A stretch of 64,000 bases of DNA from Rhodococcus sp. P-2 (GTDB taxonomy: Bacteria > Actinomycetota > Actinomycetes > Mycobacteriales > Mycobacteriaceae). Shown piece by piece: positions 35,699-44,721 of this stretch. A program made the position numbers and the translations under genes. The notes under the pieces are model-generated. The model saw only the letters and a list, made by a program, of their open reading frames with translations. It was not told the origin of the DNA and did not search any database. The first letter of the stretch is position 1; each line of letters starts with the position of its first letter. The stretch covers positions 3,718,053 through 3,782,052 of the forward strand of contig NZ_CP066779.1 in the NCBI RefSeq assembly GCF_016598535.1. Reading direction: 5' to 3'.

Positions 35699-36931
35699 TC
35701 AGGGGTTCGGTAGGACGGCGGCTCCGTAGCTCTCCAGCGCGATGAGGGCCAACTCCGTCGGCAGTCGACGCTGGTCCACGCTGCGGCCTCGTAGCGTTTC
35801 GGCCTGATCGAGTCGATACCGCACGGTGTTCTTGTGCAGACCGAGGGCTGCGGCCGTAGCGGCTGCGGTGCAATTGTTCTCGTAGTAGACCCGGACCGTG
35901 TTCCGGATCCGCGACGTGACGCCGTCCGTGCCGGCCAAGCCCTTCAGTTCCCGAGCCACCAGCGCACGGAGTTCGTCCAGATCGTCGGTGAGCAGACAGG
36001 GAACCTGAACGTCCTCGTAGACGGTGACGCCCGGCGAACCCGTGGAACGGACCGCGACGCGCTGGGCGGCGAGCGCCTCGCGATGACTGCGAGCGAATCC
36101 CTCCATCCCGTACCCGCCGGCCCCCACTGCGACACGAAGGTCCGAAATCCGAGCACGATCGAGCGACGCCCACTCACGGCTGTCGAAATGCGCGACCCAC
36201 GACCACAGCTCGCGTGCGCCCGAAGGCAGAGTGAGAACACGCTCCCCTTTGGATTCGTCCACGAAGGAACGTGCGTACGAGTCCAACCTGGCCAATACGT
36301 CCGCGGCCGGGTCGGTGTCGTCCGTCCAGAGAACAAACGCGGTGTGGTGGCGCCGCATCGGGTAGTCCAGAATCCGGGAGGCTTCGTCGGAGTGAAGTGC
36401 TTCGCCGGCGACAATCGCGTGCACCGTCTCGGACCGACGTGCAAAAGCGCCGCGCGCCAGGCTCTCCCGCTCCTGCGCATACGTCGCCACCAACAGTTCG
36501 GTGGTCACTTCCAGCCACCTCATCGCCGAGCCCCAGACCCGAACCAGAAGGGCACGTTTGAGTTCGGGACCGATCGGCAGCGCCTCGATCGACTCGTCGA
36601 CGAAACCCAGCATCGCGAGGCGTCCGGCACCGTAGATCTTGAGAAGGACCCGTAGATCCATACCGCGTCGAGCGACGGTGAGTGCAAGCGCAATCGACTC
36701 CGCCGGCGGAGTGACCTCCTCGGAACCGCCCGCGATCGCGGCCACGATGACGCGGAGCTGCGCCGTGGTGCTTGCATCCACATCGCGTCGTAGCTCCCGA
36801 TCAGCCGCCACCTCGGGATTTGCCGCGGCAATGGCGTCGTCGATGCGTTGGACGAAACCGTCGATCACCTCGGGTTGGAGATAGATGGGCGCGAGATTCG
36901 CAATCCAACCATCCAACTCCGAGGTATCCAT
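35699..36931 (-). CDS. PucR/CdaR-type transcriptional regulator
   Basis: 410 residues from the ATG at 36929-36931, with GGAAGG six bases upstream; the longer TTG start at 36955 lacks a site and lies in the operator dyad. The C-terminal PucR helix-turn-helix is CTAAATAAALGLHKNTVRYRLDQAETLRG. The N-terminal helical domain resembles the other PucR proteins here. It is divergent from a short-chain dehydrogenase, with a 21-bp dyad in between, and most likely regulates that gene and itself. Confidence 0.85.
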   Translation of the reverse strand: MDTSELDGWIANLAPIYLQPEVIDGFVQRIDDAIAAANPEVAADRELRRDVDASTTAQLRVIVAAIAGGSEEVTPPAESIALALTVARRGMDLRVLLKIYGAGRLAMLGFVDESIEALPIGPELKRALLVRVWGSAMRWLEVTTELLVATYAQERESLARGAFARRSETVHAIVAGEALHSDEASRILDYPMRRHHTAFVLWTDDTDPAADVLARLDSYARSFVDESKGERVLTLPSGARELWSWVAHFDSREWASLDRARISDLRVAVGAGGYGMEGFARSHREALAAQRVAVRSTGSPGVTVYEDVQVPCLLTDDLDELRALVARELKGLAGTDGVTSRIRNTVRVYYENNCTAAATAAALGLHKNTVRYRLDQAETLRGRSVDQRRLPTELALIALESYGAAVLPNP

Positions 36932-36954
36932 GGGCGCCTTCCGACTGGGATCCA

Positions 36955-36975
36955 ATTTGTGACTTTGTCACAAAT
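36955..36975. promoter_or_regulatory. Perfect dyad between the PucR and SDR genes
   Basis: ATTTGTGAC and GTCACAAAT flank a 3-base TTT spacer, giving perfect 9-bp arms. It lies 24 bases before the PucR start. Likely operator for PucR autoregulation and/or the SDR gene. Confidence 0.6.
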
Positions 36976-37038
36976 CTACCGCTTCGTTTCAGCCAAGGAG
37001 CCCTAGCAACCCAGTTTCGGCTGGTCCACAATCACATC

Positions 37039-37076
37039 TCACCGCAGTTTCGTCACCGCAGTTTCACGTCACTGCA
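37039..37076. repeat. Near-tandem TCACCGCAGTTTC repeats upstream of the SDR gene
   Basis: TCACCGCAGTTTC occurs at 37039 and 37053, and a partial third copy TCACTGCA at 37069, with 14-16 bp periods. The array ends 34 bases before the SDR ATG, so it may be a repeated regulator site or a slippage product. Confidence 0.5.
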
Positions 37077-37110
37077 ATCCCATCCCCCTAGTTCTGGAGA
37101 CCTTCGCGAC

Positions 37111-37938
37111 ATGAACAAGCCTTTCGACGGTCAGGTAGTGGTCATCACCGGCGGCGCCCGGGGCATCGGATTCGCCACCGCGAAACGGCTCGTCAGCCTG
37201 GGCGCGACAGTCGCGATCGGCGATATCGATGAAGCCACTCTCGCGCAGGCGGCGAAGGATTTGGGCATCCGGACGTTCGGGCGTCTCGACGTCACCGACC
37301 CTGCCTCGTTCTTCGACTTCCTCGACACCGTCGAAGGTGAACTCGGCCCGATCGACGTACTGGTCAACAATGCAGGCATCATGCCGGTGGGCCGGATCGT
37401 CGACGAGGACGACACCGTCACCAGACGCATCATCGAGATCGACGTCCTCGGCGTGATCACGGGAACCAAGCTCGCACTGCGCCGGATGCTGCCGCGGGGG
37501 CGCGGGCACGTCATCAACATCGCTTCGCTTGCAGGCGAACTCCCGTGCCCCGGTTTGTCGACGTACTGCGGCGCCAAGCATGCGGTCTTGGGATTCACCG
37601 ATTCGGTTCGCAAGGAAGTTCGTGGCACCGGTGTACACGTGTCGTCCGTACTGCCGACGCTCACCAACACTCAACTCACCTCGGGCACTTCGGGAATGAA
37701 GGGATTCCGCGAGGTTCAGCCGGAGGAAATCGCCGAAGCCATAGTCGGTTTGATGACCAAACCCCGACCACGCGTGCGCATTACGCGAGTGTCCGGGCTA
37801 CTGGTGCAGGCCCAGGGGTTCTTCCCCCGGCGGCCGTACGAGGCATTGAGTCGACTGTTCGGCGTCGAGACACAGTTTCTCGGTGACGTCGACACTGCAG
37901 CCCGCGCTGCCTACGAGGAACGGGCCCGCGCCAGCTGA
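37111..37938 (+). CDS. Short-chain dehydrogenase/reductase
   Basis: 275 residues from the ATG at 37111. The NAD(P)-binding TGGARGIG motif, NNAG motif, and catalytic serine and YxxxK (STYCGAKHA) are present. An acidic residue follows the second strand (IGDIDEAT), favouring NAD(H). The C-terminal extension (VQAQGFFPRRPYEALSRLFG) resembles SDRs acting on hydrophobic substrates. It converges on a third PucR gene, with stops adjacent. Substrate unknown. Confidence 0.87.
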   Translation: MNKPFDGQVVVITGGARGIGFATAKRLVSLGATVAIGDIDEATLAQAAKDLGIRTFGRLDVTDPASFFDFLDTVEGELGPIDVLVNNAGIMPVGRIVDEDDTVTRRIIEIDVLGVITGTKLALRRMLPRGRGHVINIASLAGELPCPGLSTYCGAKHAVLGFTDSVRKEVRGTGVHVSSVLPTLTNTQLTSGTSGMKGFREVQPEEIAEAIVGLMTKPRPRVRITRVSGLLVQAQGFFPRRPYEALSRLFGVETQFLGDVDTAARAAYEERARAS

Positions 37939-39150
37939 TCAGGTCAGCTCGGTGGCGGGCCAGTCGAGCAGCTTGGCGCCCAGTACAGCCGCGTGGAGGG
38001 CAAAGCTGTCATTGGGGTCGTTGACGTTCTGGCCGGTGAGTTCACGGATACGGTCCAAGCGGTACGTCACCGCGCGGACCGACAGATGCAGATCACGGGC
38101 GGTCTTCGCGGTATTGCCGCCGGCGGAGAAGTACGCGAGCAATGTGTCGATCATCGGCCCTGCGCCGCCGCGCGCCTCGAGCAGCGGTGTGAGCAGGGTG
38201 TGGATCAGATCGGTGACCGCCGGCCTGTCGTTGACCAGAACCCGGTAGACCAGCAGGTCACGAGCATCGATGACCCGCGCGTCCAACGACAGGCGTTGCG
38301 CCAGGTCGAGTGCGTCGAGCGCTTCCCGGTACGACGCCACCACGCCGGAAGCAGTGGCGCGCGGACGCCCGACCGCGATCTGCCAGGTGCCGTTCAGCGC
38401 GCGTCGCTGCAACTGCACGCGGCCGTCGTCGTCGGTTCCGGGTCCGAGAGCCGATCGAATGCCCGCCAGCACGTGATCGACGGCATCGCGATCCGGCGCC
38501 GCGAAAACGACGACAAGCTTTCCGCTCTTGCTCGCAACCAACGCGTCGGCATCGCCTTTGCTGCCCAGGACGGCACGTTCGACGGCCCGCACCAAGGGGT
38601 TGTCGTCGGTGAACTCGCGGGCAGCGGTCACCACGGCCACAGCATGCGGCCCGCTGAGGTGAAGTCCGAATCCTGAAGCACGACCCAACAATCCGACGAC
38701 GTCAGCGCCGCCGGTCAACAGGTCGTCGACGAACTCGCGGCGTGCCGATACCTGCGAGCGGACCAGTGATCGCCTGGCCAACTGAAATCCTTCGGCCAGT
38801 TCGGCCACAGCATCGTCGACGGCGCGCAGCATGACTTCACCGGCAGCGACTACGGCAGTCGGATCCGATTGCGCCGCAACAACAGCGGGGAGTTCACGCC
38901 ACAGGCGCCAGGCCGACGAGAGATACAGATCGAGCAGGGCTCGCAGGGCGACACCCTGCTGCGCTGCTTCTTCACCGCGGGCGCGGAAACGATGCAGCTG
39001 ACGACGCTGCAGCGGTTTTCCTTCACAAACCGCGTCGCTGAGCACGTCGAGGAAGTCCCCCAGCAGTTCGACGGGTAGGCCACCGGCGTCGTCCGCACCT
39101 GCCGCGGCTACCCGGGAAAGCACTTCTGTGGGCACTCCGGTTGCGTTCAC
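37939..39150 (-). CDS. PucR/CdaR-type transcriptional regulator
   Basis: 403 residues from GTG (39148-39150). The C-terminal helix-turn-helix is GGNTAKTARDLHLSVRAVTYRLDRIRELTG. The central region is the degenerate GGDEF-like domain of the family. It follows the ligase/DUF35/thiolase-like operon on the same strand with a 54-bp gap, so it may be cotranscribed and regulate that operon. It is the second PucR gene flanking the short-chain dehydrogenase. Confidence 0.83.
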   Translation of the reverse strand: MNATGVPTEVLSRVAAAGADDAGGLPVELLGDFLDVLSDAVCEGKPLQRRQLHRFRARGEEAAQQGVALRALLDLYLSSAWRLWRELPAVVAAQSDPTAVVAAGEVMLRAVDDAVAELAEGFQLARRSLVRSQVSARREFVDDLLTGGADVVGLLGRASGFGLHLSGPHAVAVVTAAREFTDDNPLVRAVERAVLGSKGDADALVASKSGKLVVVFAAPDRDAVDHVLAGIRSALGPGTDDDGRVQLQRRALNGTWQIAVGRPRATASGVVASYREALDALDLAQRLSLDARVIDARDLLVYRVLVNDRPAVTDLIHTLLTPLLEARGGAGPMIDTLLAYFSAGGNTAKTARDLHLSVRAVTYRLDRIRELTGQNVNDPNDSFALHAAVLGAKLLDWPATELT

Positions 39151-39204
39151 CCCCGCATTCTTCCACCACGTGCCGAAAGTGGGCGGACTGTCGTGCCGGA
39201 ACCG

Positions 39205-40335
39205 CTAGTCTTCGCCGACCAGGATATGCGCGTAACTCACTCCGCCGGCTCCGATCATCTGCGCGAATCCGACCCGCGCACCGTCGTGCTGACGGACCCC
39301 GGACTGCCCACGAATCTGTTGCGTGATCTCGACGAACTGGGAAAGACCGGTAGCTCCACCGGGATGTCCACGGCCGATAAGTCCACCACTGGGACTGACC
39401 GCGACACGGCCTCCGATGTGGAAGTCGCCGTCTGCCATCGCGGACGAGGCCTTCCCTTCTGCCGCCAACCCGAGATCCTCGATGTACTGCAGTTCTTCGA
39501 CGCTGAAGGCCTCGTGAACCTCTACGACGTCGACGCTGTCGGGGCGAATGTCGGCTTGCTCGTAGGCACGGGCGGAGACCCGCTTGGTCACACCGAGATC
39601 AGGCATGAACGCGGCAGCCCCGTGCCACTTGTCGGTCTCCGCTACGGCGGCAGCCACTCGGACGACCCGACTGACGTTCGCGAGTCTTCTGCTGGTGATG
39701 ACGACTGCCGCTGCGCCGTCACCGATCGGGCAGGATTCGACGCGCCGGAGCGGATCCACCAGCATCGGTGCAGCTTTCAACTCGTCCATCGTCAACGCTT
39801 TGTTGCGCTGCGCCATGGGATTTCGACTTGCATTGAAAAGGTTCTTCTCCACCACCAGGAGGCTGGTATCGGCCGATTCGCCGTGTCGATGCATGCGGGC
39901 CTGCTTCATCAACGCAAACGGAACGGCAGGAACTGCCATTCCGGATACAGAAATCAAGTCCGGTGCACGTTCCCCCTCGGCAGCGCGGCTCATCAAGAGA
40001 GCACCGAGGCTTCCGATTCCGACCACCGCAGCGGTTTCCACCTGCCCCGAGGCCACAGCAGCGCGGGCCTGCTCGAAAGCCGCTGTGCCAGTTGCTGATG
40101 CGTTCTCCACCGCAACAGCTGGAATGCCGGTCCACGCCATTTCGTGCAGAACCAGCGGAGCGGACGACATTCCGGTACCGACTGCACCGACCACGAGCAG
40201 GCCGATTTCAGCCCAGTCCAAACCGGAATCCTCGAGGGCCGCGTTCAACGCCTGTCCCCCCTGAACGTGCGGCAGTGTCGTCGTTTTGGAGACGAACGGC
40301 GTCATTCCGACACCCGAGATGTATACCTCACGCAT
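39205..40335 (-). CDS. Thiolase-like protein lacking both active-site cysteines
   Basis: 376 residues from the ATG at 40333-40335, with AAGGAG eight bases upstream. It has thiolase-fold signatures of the SCP2-thiolase branch: VVEVHEAFSVEELQ and the histidine motif GRGHPGGATGLSQ. The nucleophilic cysteine position reads ENASATG (Ser80) and the C-terminal CxG position reads QMIGAGG, so ordinary thiolysis is unlikely. Thiolase-like proteins of this type paired with DUF35 proteins act as retro-aldol lyases (Ltp2 of steroid side-chain degradation is the known case). The DUF35 gene overlaps it by 8 bp. A retro-aldolase role is inferred. Confidence 0.82.
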   Translation of the reverse strand: MREVYISGVGMTPFVSKTTTLPHVQGGQALNAALEDSGLDWAEIGLLVVGAVGTGMSSAPLVLHEMAWTGIPAVAVENASATGTAAFEQARAAVASGQVETAAVVGIGSLGALLMSRAAEGERAPDLISVSGMAVPAVPFALMKQARMHRHGESADTSLLVVEKNLFNASRNPMAQRNKALTMDELKAAPMLVDPLRRVESCPIGDGAAAVVITSRRLANVSRVVRVAAAVAETDKWHGAAAFMPDLGVTKRVSARAYEQADIRPDSVDVVEVHEAFSVEELQYIEDLGLAAEGKASSAMADGDFHIGGRVAVSPSGGLIGRGHPGGATGLSQFVEITQQIRGQSGVRQHDGARVGFAQMIGAGGVSYAHILVGED

Positions 40336-40711
40336 CGCGCGACTCCTTTTCGAAACCGTATGTCGTGAACAGTGCGTCTTCCGTGCTCGCAGTGCGGGGA
40401 ACAACGGAAACCACATCGCCGATCCGAACGGGACCTGTACTGACTCCCAGAATTTCGATGTCGGCGTCACCGATACGCACCTGCGCGATGGTCACGGGAG
40501 GTTGCACTCCGGCAATCGGAAACGCTGCAGTGCAATGCGATAAGACGGTCCCGGACTCTGCCAGTTCGATCTGCGACGCAGGGGCGTAGCACTTGGCGCA
40601 ACGCTCACGGCAGGGGAAGCTGATGTTCTCGCACCGACTGCACTGCGAAGCCAGCAGTCTGATGCTCGTGCCTTCACACCGCAGGGCGGCATTGTCGAAT
40701 GAAGGGTGCAT
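40328..40711 (-). CDS. DUF35 OB-fold / zinc-ribbon protein, partner of the thiolase-like protein
   Basis: 127 residues. A rubredoxin-like zinc ribbon (CSRC and CAKC, within QCSRCENISFPCRERCAKC) is followed by an OB-fold DUF35 domain. Such proteins form complexes with SCP2-type thiolases and help bind acyl-CoA. It overlaps the thiolase-like gene by 8 bp and follows the ligase gene after 18 bp, so all three form one operon. Confidence 0.85.
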   Translation of the reverse strand: MHPSFDNAALRCEGTSIRLLASQCSRCENISFPCRERCAKCYAPASQIELAESGTVLSHCTAAFPIAGVQPPVTIAQVRIGDADIEILGVSTGPVRIGDVVSVVPRTASTEDALFTTYGFEKESRDA

Positions 40712-40729
40712 TATTCGTCTGTCCTTTCG

Positions 40730-42301
40730 TCAGACTCGTCGAGCCTGATCAGCCCAGTAGAGTTCCCGGAGATCCTTCTTGAGGACCTTCCCGTTGACGC
40801 TGCGCGGGAGTCGTTCGACGAAGTCGATTCGCTTCGGAGCGCGGACGCCTCCGAGCTTGTTGCGACACAGGGCAATCAGTTCGTCGGCGCCTACTTCTGC
40901 GCCTTCGTTGAGCTCGACGACAGCGGTGACGGCCTCGCCCCATTCCGGGTCCGGGATGCCGATGACGGCGCAGTCCTGAACAGCAGGGTGCGACCAGATC
41001 ACCTGCTCGACCTCTGCCGGGAAGACGTTGAATCCGCCCGAGATGATCATGTCTTTCTTGCGGTCGGTGAGCGTCAGGAAGCCTTCGTTGTCGAGGTATC
41101 CGATGTCGCCGGTGTGGAGCCAACCGTCACGTATGGTGTCGGCAGTCGCCTCGGGGTTGTCGTAGTACCCCTTCATGACCAAGTCGCCGCGTACGCAGAT
41201 TTCGCCACGCTCACCATTCGGAAGCGCATTGTCTTCGTCGTCGCGGATTTCGACTCTGATCAACGGCGACGGCCGACCGCAAGACAGCAATCGGGCGTCG
41301 TCAGCGATCTCGCCGTCGACAAAGTGCTGCTCGGGGCGCAGGAAGCTGATGGAGCCGGGGGCTTCTGTCTGGCCGAAGCATTCGATCATCACCGGACCCA
41401 GAACCTTCAAGCACTTGCGCAGCTTCTCGGCCGACATCGGGGCAGAACCGTAAAGGAAGTAGCGCAGCGACGTGAGGTCGTACTTCGCAAGGTCGGGGTG
41501 TTCGATCAACCGGTAGATCACGGTGGGCGGCAGGAATAGGTCGGTGACGTTGTATCGGTCGATCGAATCGAGCAGGGTCTCCGGATCCGGCCGCTTCAGC
41601 ACGACGACGGCGCCGCCGCGGGCAGTTGCCGGCAGGGTCAGCATTCCGGCGGAGTGCGTCATGGGAGCGGCCGCCAGGTTGACCACCTTCTCGTCGGCGC
41701 GATAGTGCATGGCAAGCATCAGCTGCGCAACACACATCGAGAAGCTGCGGTGGGTGTTCATCACACCCTTGGGAGCCCCCGTCGTGCCACCGGTCGGTGA
41801 AATCATCGCAACGGAATCCTGTGGAACGTCCACCGTCGGCCTCGTCGCCGGTACGACGCCGAGCCAGTCCGCCAACGCAACGGCGTACCCACTAGTGCCT
41901 TCGACAGAGCCACCCTCGAGACAGATGTACTGGATGCGGTCACCGACTGCACCGTGAATCTCGTCTACAGCTGCGGCGAGCGCAGGGTGATAGAAGAGAA
42001 TCTCGCAATCGAACTGGTTGATGAATCCGATGCTGTCCGTGATCGGACTGTTCGGATTGAGAGGCACCCAGGTTCCACCGGCACGCCAGGCAGCGATGAC
42101 GCACAACCACGCTGCGGGATCATTGGGCGCGAGAACGCCGATCTTGGTTTCCGGCTTCATTCCGTCTCGCAGCAACGCGTTAGCGACACGACAGGACAGC
42201 GAACCCGCTTCTTCGAACGTCCAGTCGACGTCACCGTGACGATATGCGATGGCGGCGGGATCGACGCTCCACCCTTGGTCGAAGAAATCGGAGAGGGCCA
42301 T
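40730..42301 (-). CDS. AMP-forming acyl-CoA synthetase
   Basis: 523 residues. The AMP-binding motifs ISPTGGTTGAPKGVMNTH, FGQTEAPG, HTGDIGY, DRKKDMIISGGFNVFP and the terminal NGKVLKKDLR are intact. It heads the operon with DUF35 and thiolase-like genes. Activation of an acid, followed by hydration and retro-aldol cleavage, would shorten a side chain by two carbons. The divergent AAHS-type transporter suggests an aromatic acid such as a phenylpropenoid as the substrate (inference). Confidence 0.87.
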   Translation of the reverse strand: MALSDFFDQGWSVDPAAIAYRHGDVDWTFEEAGSLSCRVANALLRDGMKPETKIGVLAPNDPAAWLCVIAAWRAGGTWVPLNPNSPITDSIGFINQFDCEILFYHPALAAAVDEIHGAVGDRIQYICLEGGSVEGTSGYAVALADWLGVVPATRPTVDVPQDSVAMISPTGGTTGAPKGVMNTHRSFSMCVAQLMLAMHYRADEKVVNLAAAPMTHSAGMLTLPATARGGAVVVLKRPDPETLLDSIDRYNVTDLFLPPTVIYRLIEHPDLAKYDLTSLRYFLYGSAPMSAEKLRKCLKVLGPVMIECFGQTEAPGSISFLRPEQHFVDGEIADDARLLSCGRPSPLIRVEIRDDEDNALPNGERGEICVRGDLVMKGYYDNPEATADTIRDGWLHTGDIGYLDNEGFLTLTDRKKDMIISGGFNVFPAEVEQVIWSHPAVQDCAVIGIPDPEWGEAVTAVVELNEGAEVGADELIALCRNKLGGVRAPKRIDFVERLPRSVNGKVLKKDLRELYWADQARRV

Positions 42302-42675
42302 GGGAAACCATTCCTTCCCTCCTGCGGGCCGCAGCGTCCCAGGAAGTTGTCAGTAACTGTTTACATCTCGGTGAAACGTAAGCTCCCCCAGCCAACCTGT
42401 CAACCATCAATGATGGCAAAACCGTTGCACAACAACACAATCCAGCCAACAGCCAAACAGGCTCAGCAGATCACTCCGTCTCGTACGCTAAACCATACGC
42501 CATTAGTTTTACCGACGGCGTACGCATTGACCATTTAACCGAACTGCGTTAGATTAACCAATGTGACTTGAGGCACACCGATTCAGTTCCCACACGAAAA
42601 CTGCTGCTGGTGAACAACATCCGAGCGCACATTCCAAGCCACACCCGCAACCACCCCTTCCGACTAAGGAGCACG
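42302..42675. promoter_or_regulatory. Divergent control region between ligase operon and transporter
   Basis: This 374-bp gap holds no gene. TACGCC (42497-42502) and GGCGTA (42518-42523) form an inverted repeat just upstream of the transporter's -35, and GTACGC recurs at 42483 and 42520. It is AT-richer than its surroundings, as expected for a regulated divergent promoter. Confidence 0.45.
42527..42554 (+). promoter_or_regulatory. Promoter of the AAHS-type transporter gene
   Basis: TTGACC (42527-42532) and TTAGAT (42549-42554) have 16-base spacing. The transcript would have a leader of about 115 bases before the AAGGAG-preceded ATG. Confidence 0.55.
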
Positions 42676-44025
42676 ATGGCTTCAGCACGCGAACTGATCG
42701 ATGCGTCTCCGCTCAGCAGACTCCAAATACGGGTAATCCTTCTGTGCACGCTGGTCAACATGGCCGAGGGATACGACATCCTTTCGATGTCACTCGCCAT
42801 ACTGCCGATCACGGACGACTGGGGGATATCCGGCACCCAGTCCGGCATGCTTTTCAGCGCCGGCCTCATCGGCATGGCAGTCGGCTCGATCGCCTTGGGA
42901 CCGGTCGGAGACCGATACGGGCGCCGCCCCCTCCTGATCGGTTCGCTGGTAGTCATCACAGTCGGTCTTCTACTATCCGCAGCCAGCCGGGACGTCACAC
43001 AACTTGCGCTTGCGCGCCTGCTGGCCGGCGTCGGTATGGGCGGCATCATCCCGAGTTCGCCGATCATCGTCGGCGAGTACGCACCTGCACGCAAGCGCTC
43101 GACGCTCATCGCACTGTTCGCGATCGGCATTCCCCTCGGGGGTGTACTCGGCGGCGCCGGAGCAGCGGTGCTGATGTCGACCTACGGCTGGCACTCCGCA
43201 TTCCTGCTCGGCGCGGTCGTCACGGCGATAATGGCGGGTGTGGCCTATTTCGGAATCCCCGAATCACCGGACTTCCTCGCAGCCAAGGGAACCGAGTCGT
43301 CGCGAAAGAAGCTGGACGAACTGATCTCCAAGATGAAACTGACCGGAGTCCCGGCTACGGGTAGTCACACGACACCCGCGCGGCGGTCACCGAACGTCTC
43401 CGGATCTGCGCACCTGAAGTCCTGGGCCCTGGCGACGACATGCATCGTCTTCGGCCTGGTCAACATCGCATACTTCTTCGGCAATACCTGGACACCGAAG
43501 CTTCTCAAGCTTGCCGGCATGTCCAACAACGCCGGAATCAGTGGTGGACTGATGTTCTCGCTCGGAGGCGCGCTCGGAACTCTGGTCTTCGCCGGGCTGG
43601 CCCTTCGATTCGCCTCGATGTGGATCACGATGGGCTTCATCCTCGCCGGATCGCTACTGTTCGGCGTCCTCGCTCTGGTCTCGACTCAACTCAGCCCCGC
43701 GCTGGTGGCGTCAGCTCTGCTCGGGCTGTGTATGACCGCGGCCTACACCGGGCTGTACGTCATGGTGCCGATCCTCTTCCGCCCCGAAGCACGTGTCTCC
43801 GCTCTCGGAATCGCAGCGGGACTCGGCCGCATCGGAAGTATCGTGACGCCGTTGGGGATCGGTCTACTCGTCGACCGTTCGTGGACGACGGAATCCATCT
43901 TCTTCCTCTTCGTCGTACCGACCCTGCTCGCCGCCGCAACGATCGCGTACGCACAGATTCGCAATACCAGGGAATCAGTCGCCCTTGCCGTCGACGGCGA
44001 AAAGGCATCTGTACCTGCCGCTTGA
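42676..44025 (+). CDS. MFS transporter, aromatic acid:H+ symporter (AAHS) type
   Basis: 449 residues from the ATG at 42676, with AAGGAG upstream. Twelve helices. The N-terminus SRLQIRVILLCTLVNMAEGYDILSMSLAIL fits the AAHS pattern (D/E-G-Y-D in helix 1), and the loop motif GPVGDRYGRRPLLIGS is intact. Family members import benzoate, 4-hydroxybenzoate, protocatechuate or phenylpropenoids. It is divergent from the ligase/DUF35/thiolase-like operon and probably imports that pathway's substrate. Confidence 0.87.
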   Translation: MASARELIDASPLSRLQIRVILLCTLVNMAEGYDILSMSLAILPITDDWGISGTQSGMLFSAGLIGMAVGSIALGPVGDRYGRRPLLIGSLVVITVGLLLSAASRDVTQLALARLLAGVGMGGIIPSSPIIVGEYAPARKRSTLIALFAIGIPLGGVLGGAGAAVLMSTYGWHSAFLLGAVVTAIMAGVAYFGIPESPDFLAAKGTESSRKKLDELISKMKLTGVPATGSHTTPARRSPNVSGSAHLKSWALATTCIVFGLVNIAYFFGNTWTPKLLKLAGMSNNAGISGGLMFSLGGALGTLVFAGLALRFASMWITMGFILAGSLLFGVLALVSTQLSPALVASALLGLCMTAAYTGLYVMVPILFRPEARVSALGIAAGLGRIGSIVTPLGIGLLVDRSWTTESIFFLFVVPTLLAAATIAYAQIRNTRESVALAVDGEKASVPAA

Positions 44026-44661
44026 TCAGATCGAGTTGTCCACTTGGTCGGCGTGAAGAACCCCGTAGAGGAAACTTCGCATCATCTGTTCGTACAACTG
44101 CCTGGGCGTACGTTGATTCGACTTCAGTGCGGCGTCGAGGACCGGGTGGGCAATTCGATCTACGTTGGCAAAAACGGCGGAACGCTTGGCCTCGGGCCTC
44201 ATCGCCTCCGTGAGGGTGACACCCAAGGTCAGCTTCTCGAGGCCGTCGAGGATCTGAACATGCAGCCGCACAGGAACTCCCGAACTCTCGAGGTAGTCTG
44301 CTGCCGCCTCGAACATGTCAGTCACGAGGTCTCTCGGAAGAAACTGCAACATCACCGGCGCGGCATTACGGTGTCGCAGAATCACATCCCGAAAGTTCAA
44401 GCCGTACGCGACAACCCAATCTTGCCAATCGCCCGACGCGGGTTGACGCGGAATCCTGGTCTCGAACACGATTGCTCGCGCAACCTCCGTCAAAATCTCG
44501 TTCTTGTCGGAGAAATGGTGATACAACGACGGAGCTTTGACGTCGAGGTACTTGGCCAGACGCGGAAGACTGAAAGCGTCCAAGCCCTCGGCATCGATAA
44601 TCGAGATTGCCGCAGCAACTGCGGCGGTTCGGCTGATCAACGGTTTCGACGGTCGAGCCAT
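44026..44661 (-). CDS. TetR-family transcriptional regulator
   Basis: 211 residues from the ATG at 44659-44661, with AGGAG upstream. The N-terminal helix-turn-helix is ISIIDAEGLDAFSLPRLAKYLDVKAPSLYHHFSDKNEIL, and the C-terminal domain is of the TetR_C (tetracycline-repressor-like) type. Its stop abuts that of the AAHS transporter. It lies upstream of the CoA-transferase gene's 3' end. Likely target is the transporter/ligase region or itself; no operator was assigned. Confidence 0.85.
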   Translation of the reverse strand: MARPSKPLISRTAAVAAAISIIDAEGLDAFSLPRLAKYLDVKAPSLYHHFSDKNEILTEVARAIVFETRIPRQPASGDWQDWVVAYGLNFRDVILRHRNAAPVMLQFLPRDLVTDMFEAAADYLESSGVPVRLHVQILDGLEKLTLGVTLTEAMRPEAKRSAVFANVDRIAHPVLDAALKSNQRTPRQLYEQMMRSFLYGVLHADQVDNSI

Positions 44662-44721
44662 GTCGCTCTTCACTCCTGATTTGCTCGGCGTCCGAAGATC
44701 GTACAAGCACCGATCGAAAGG

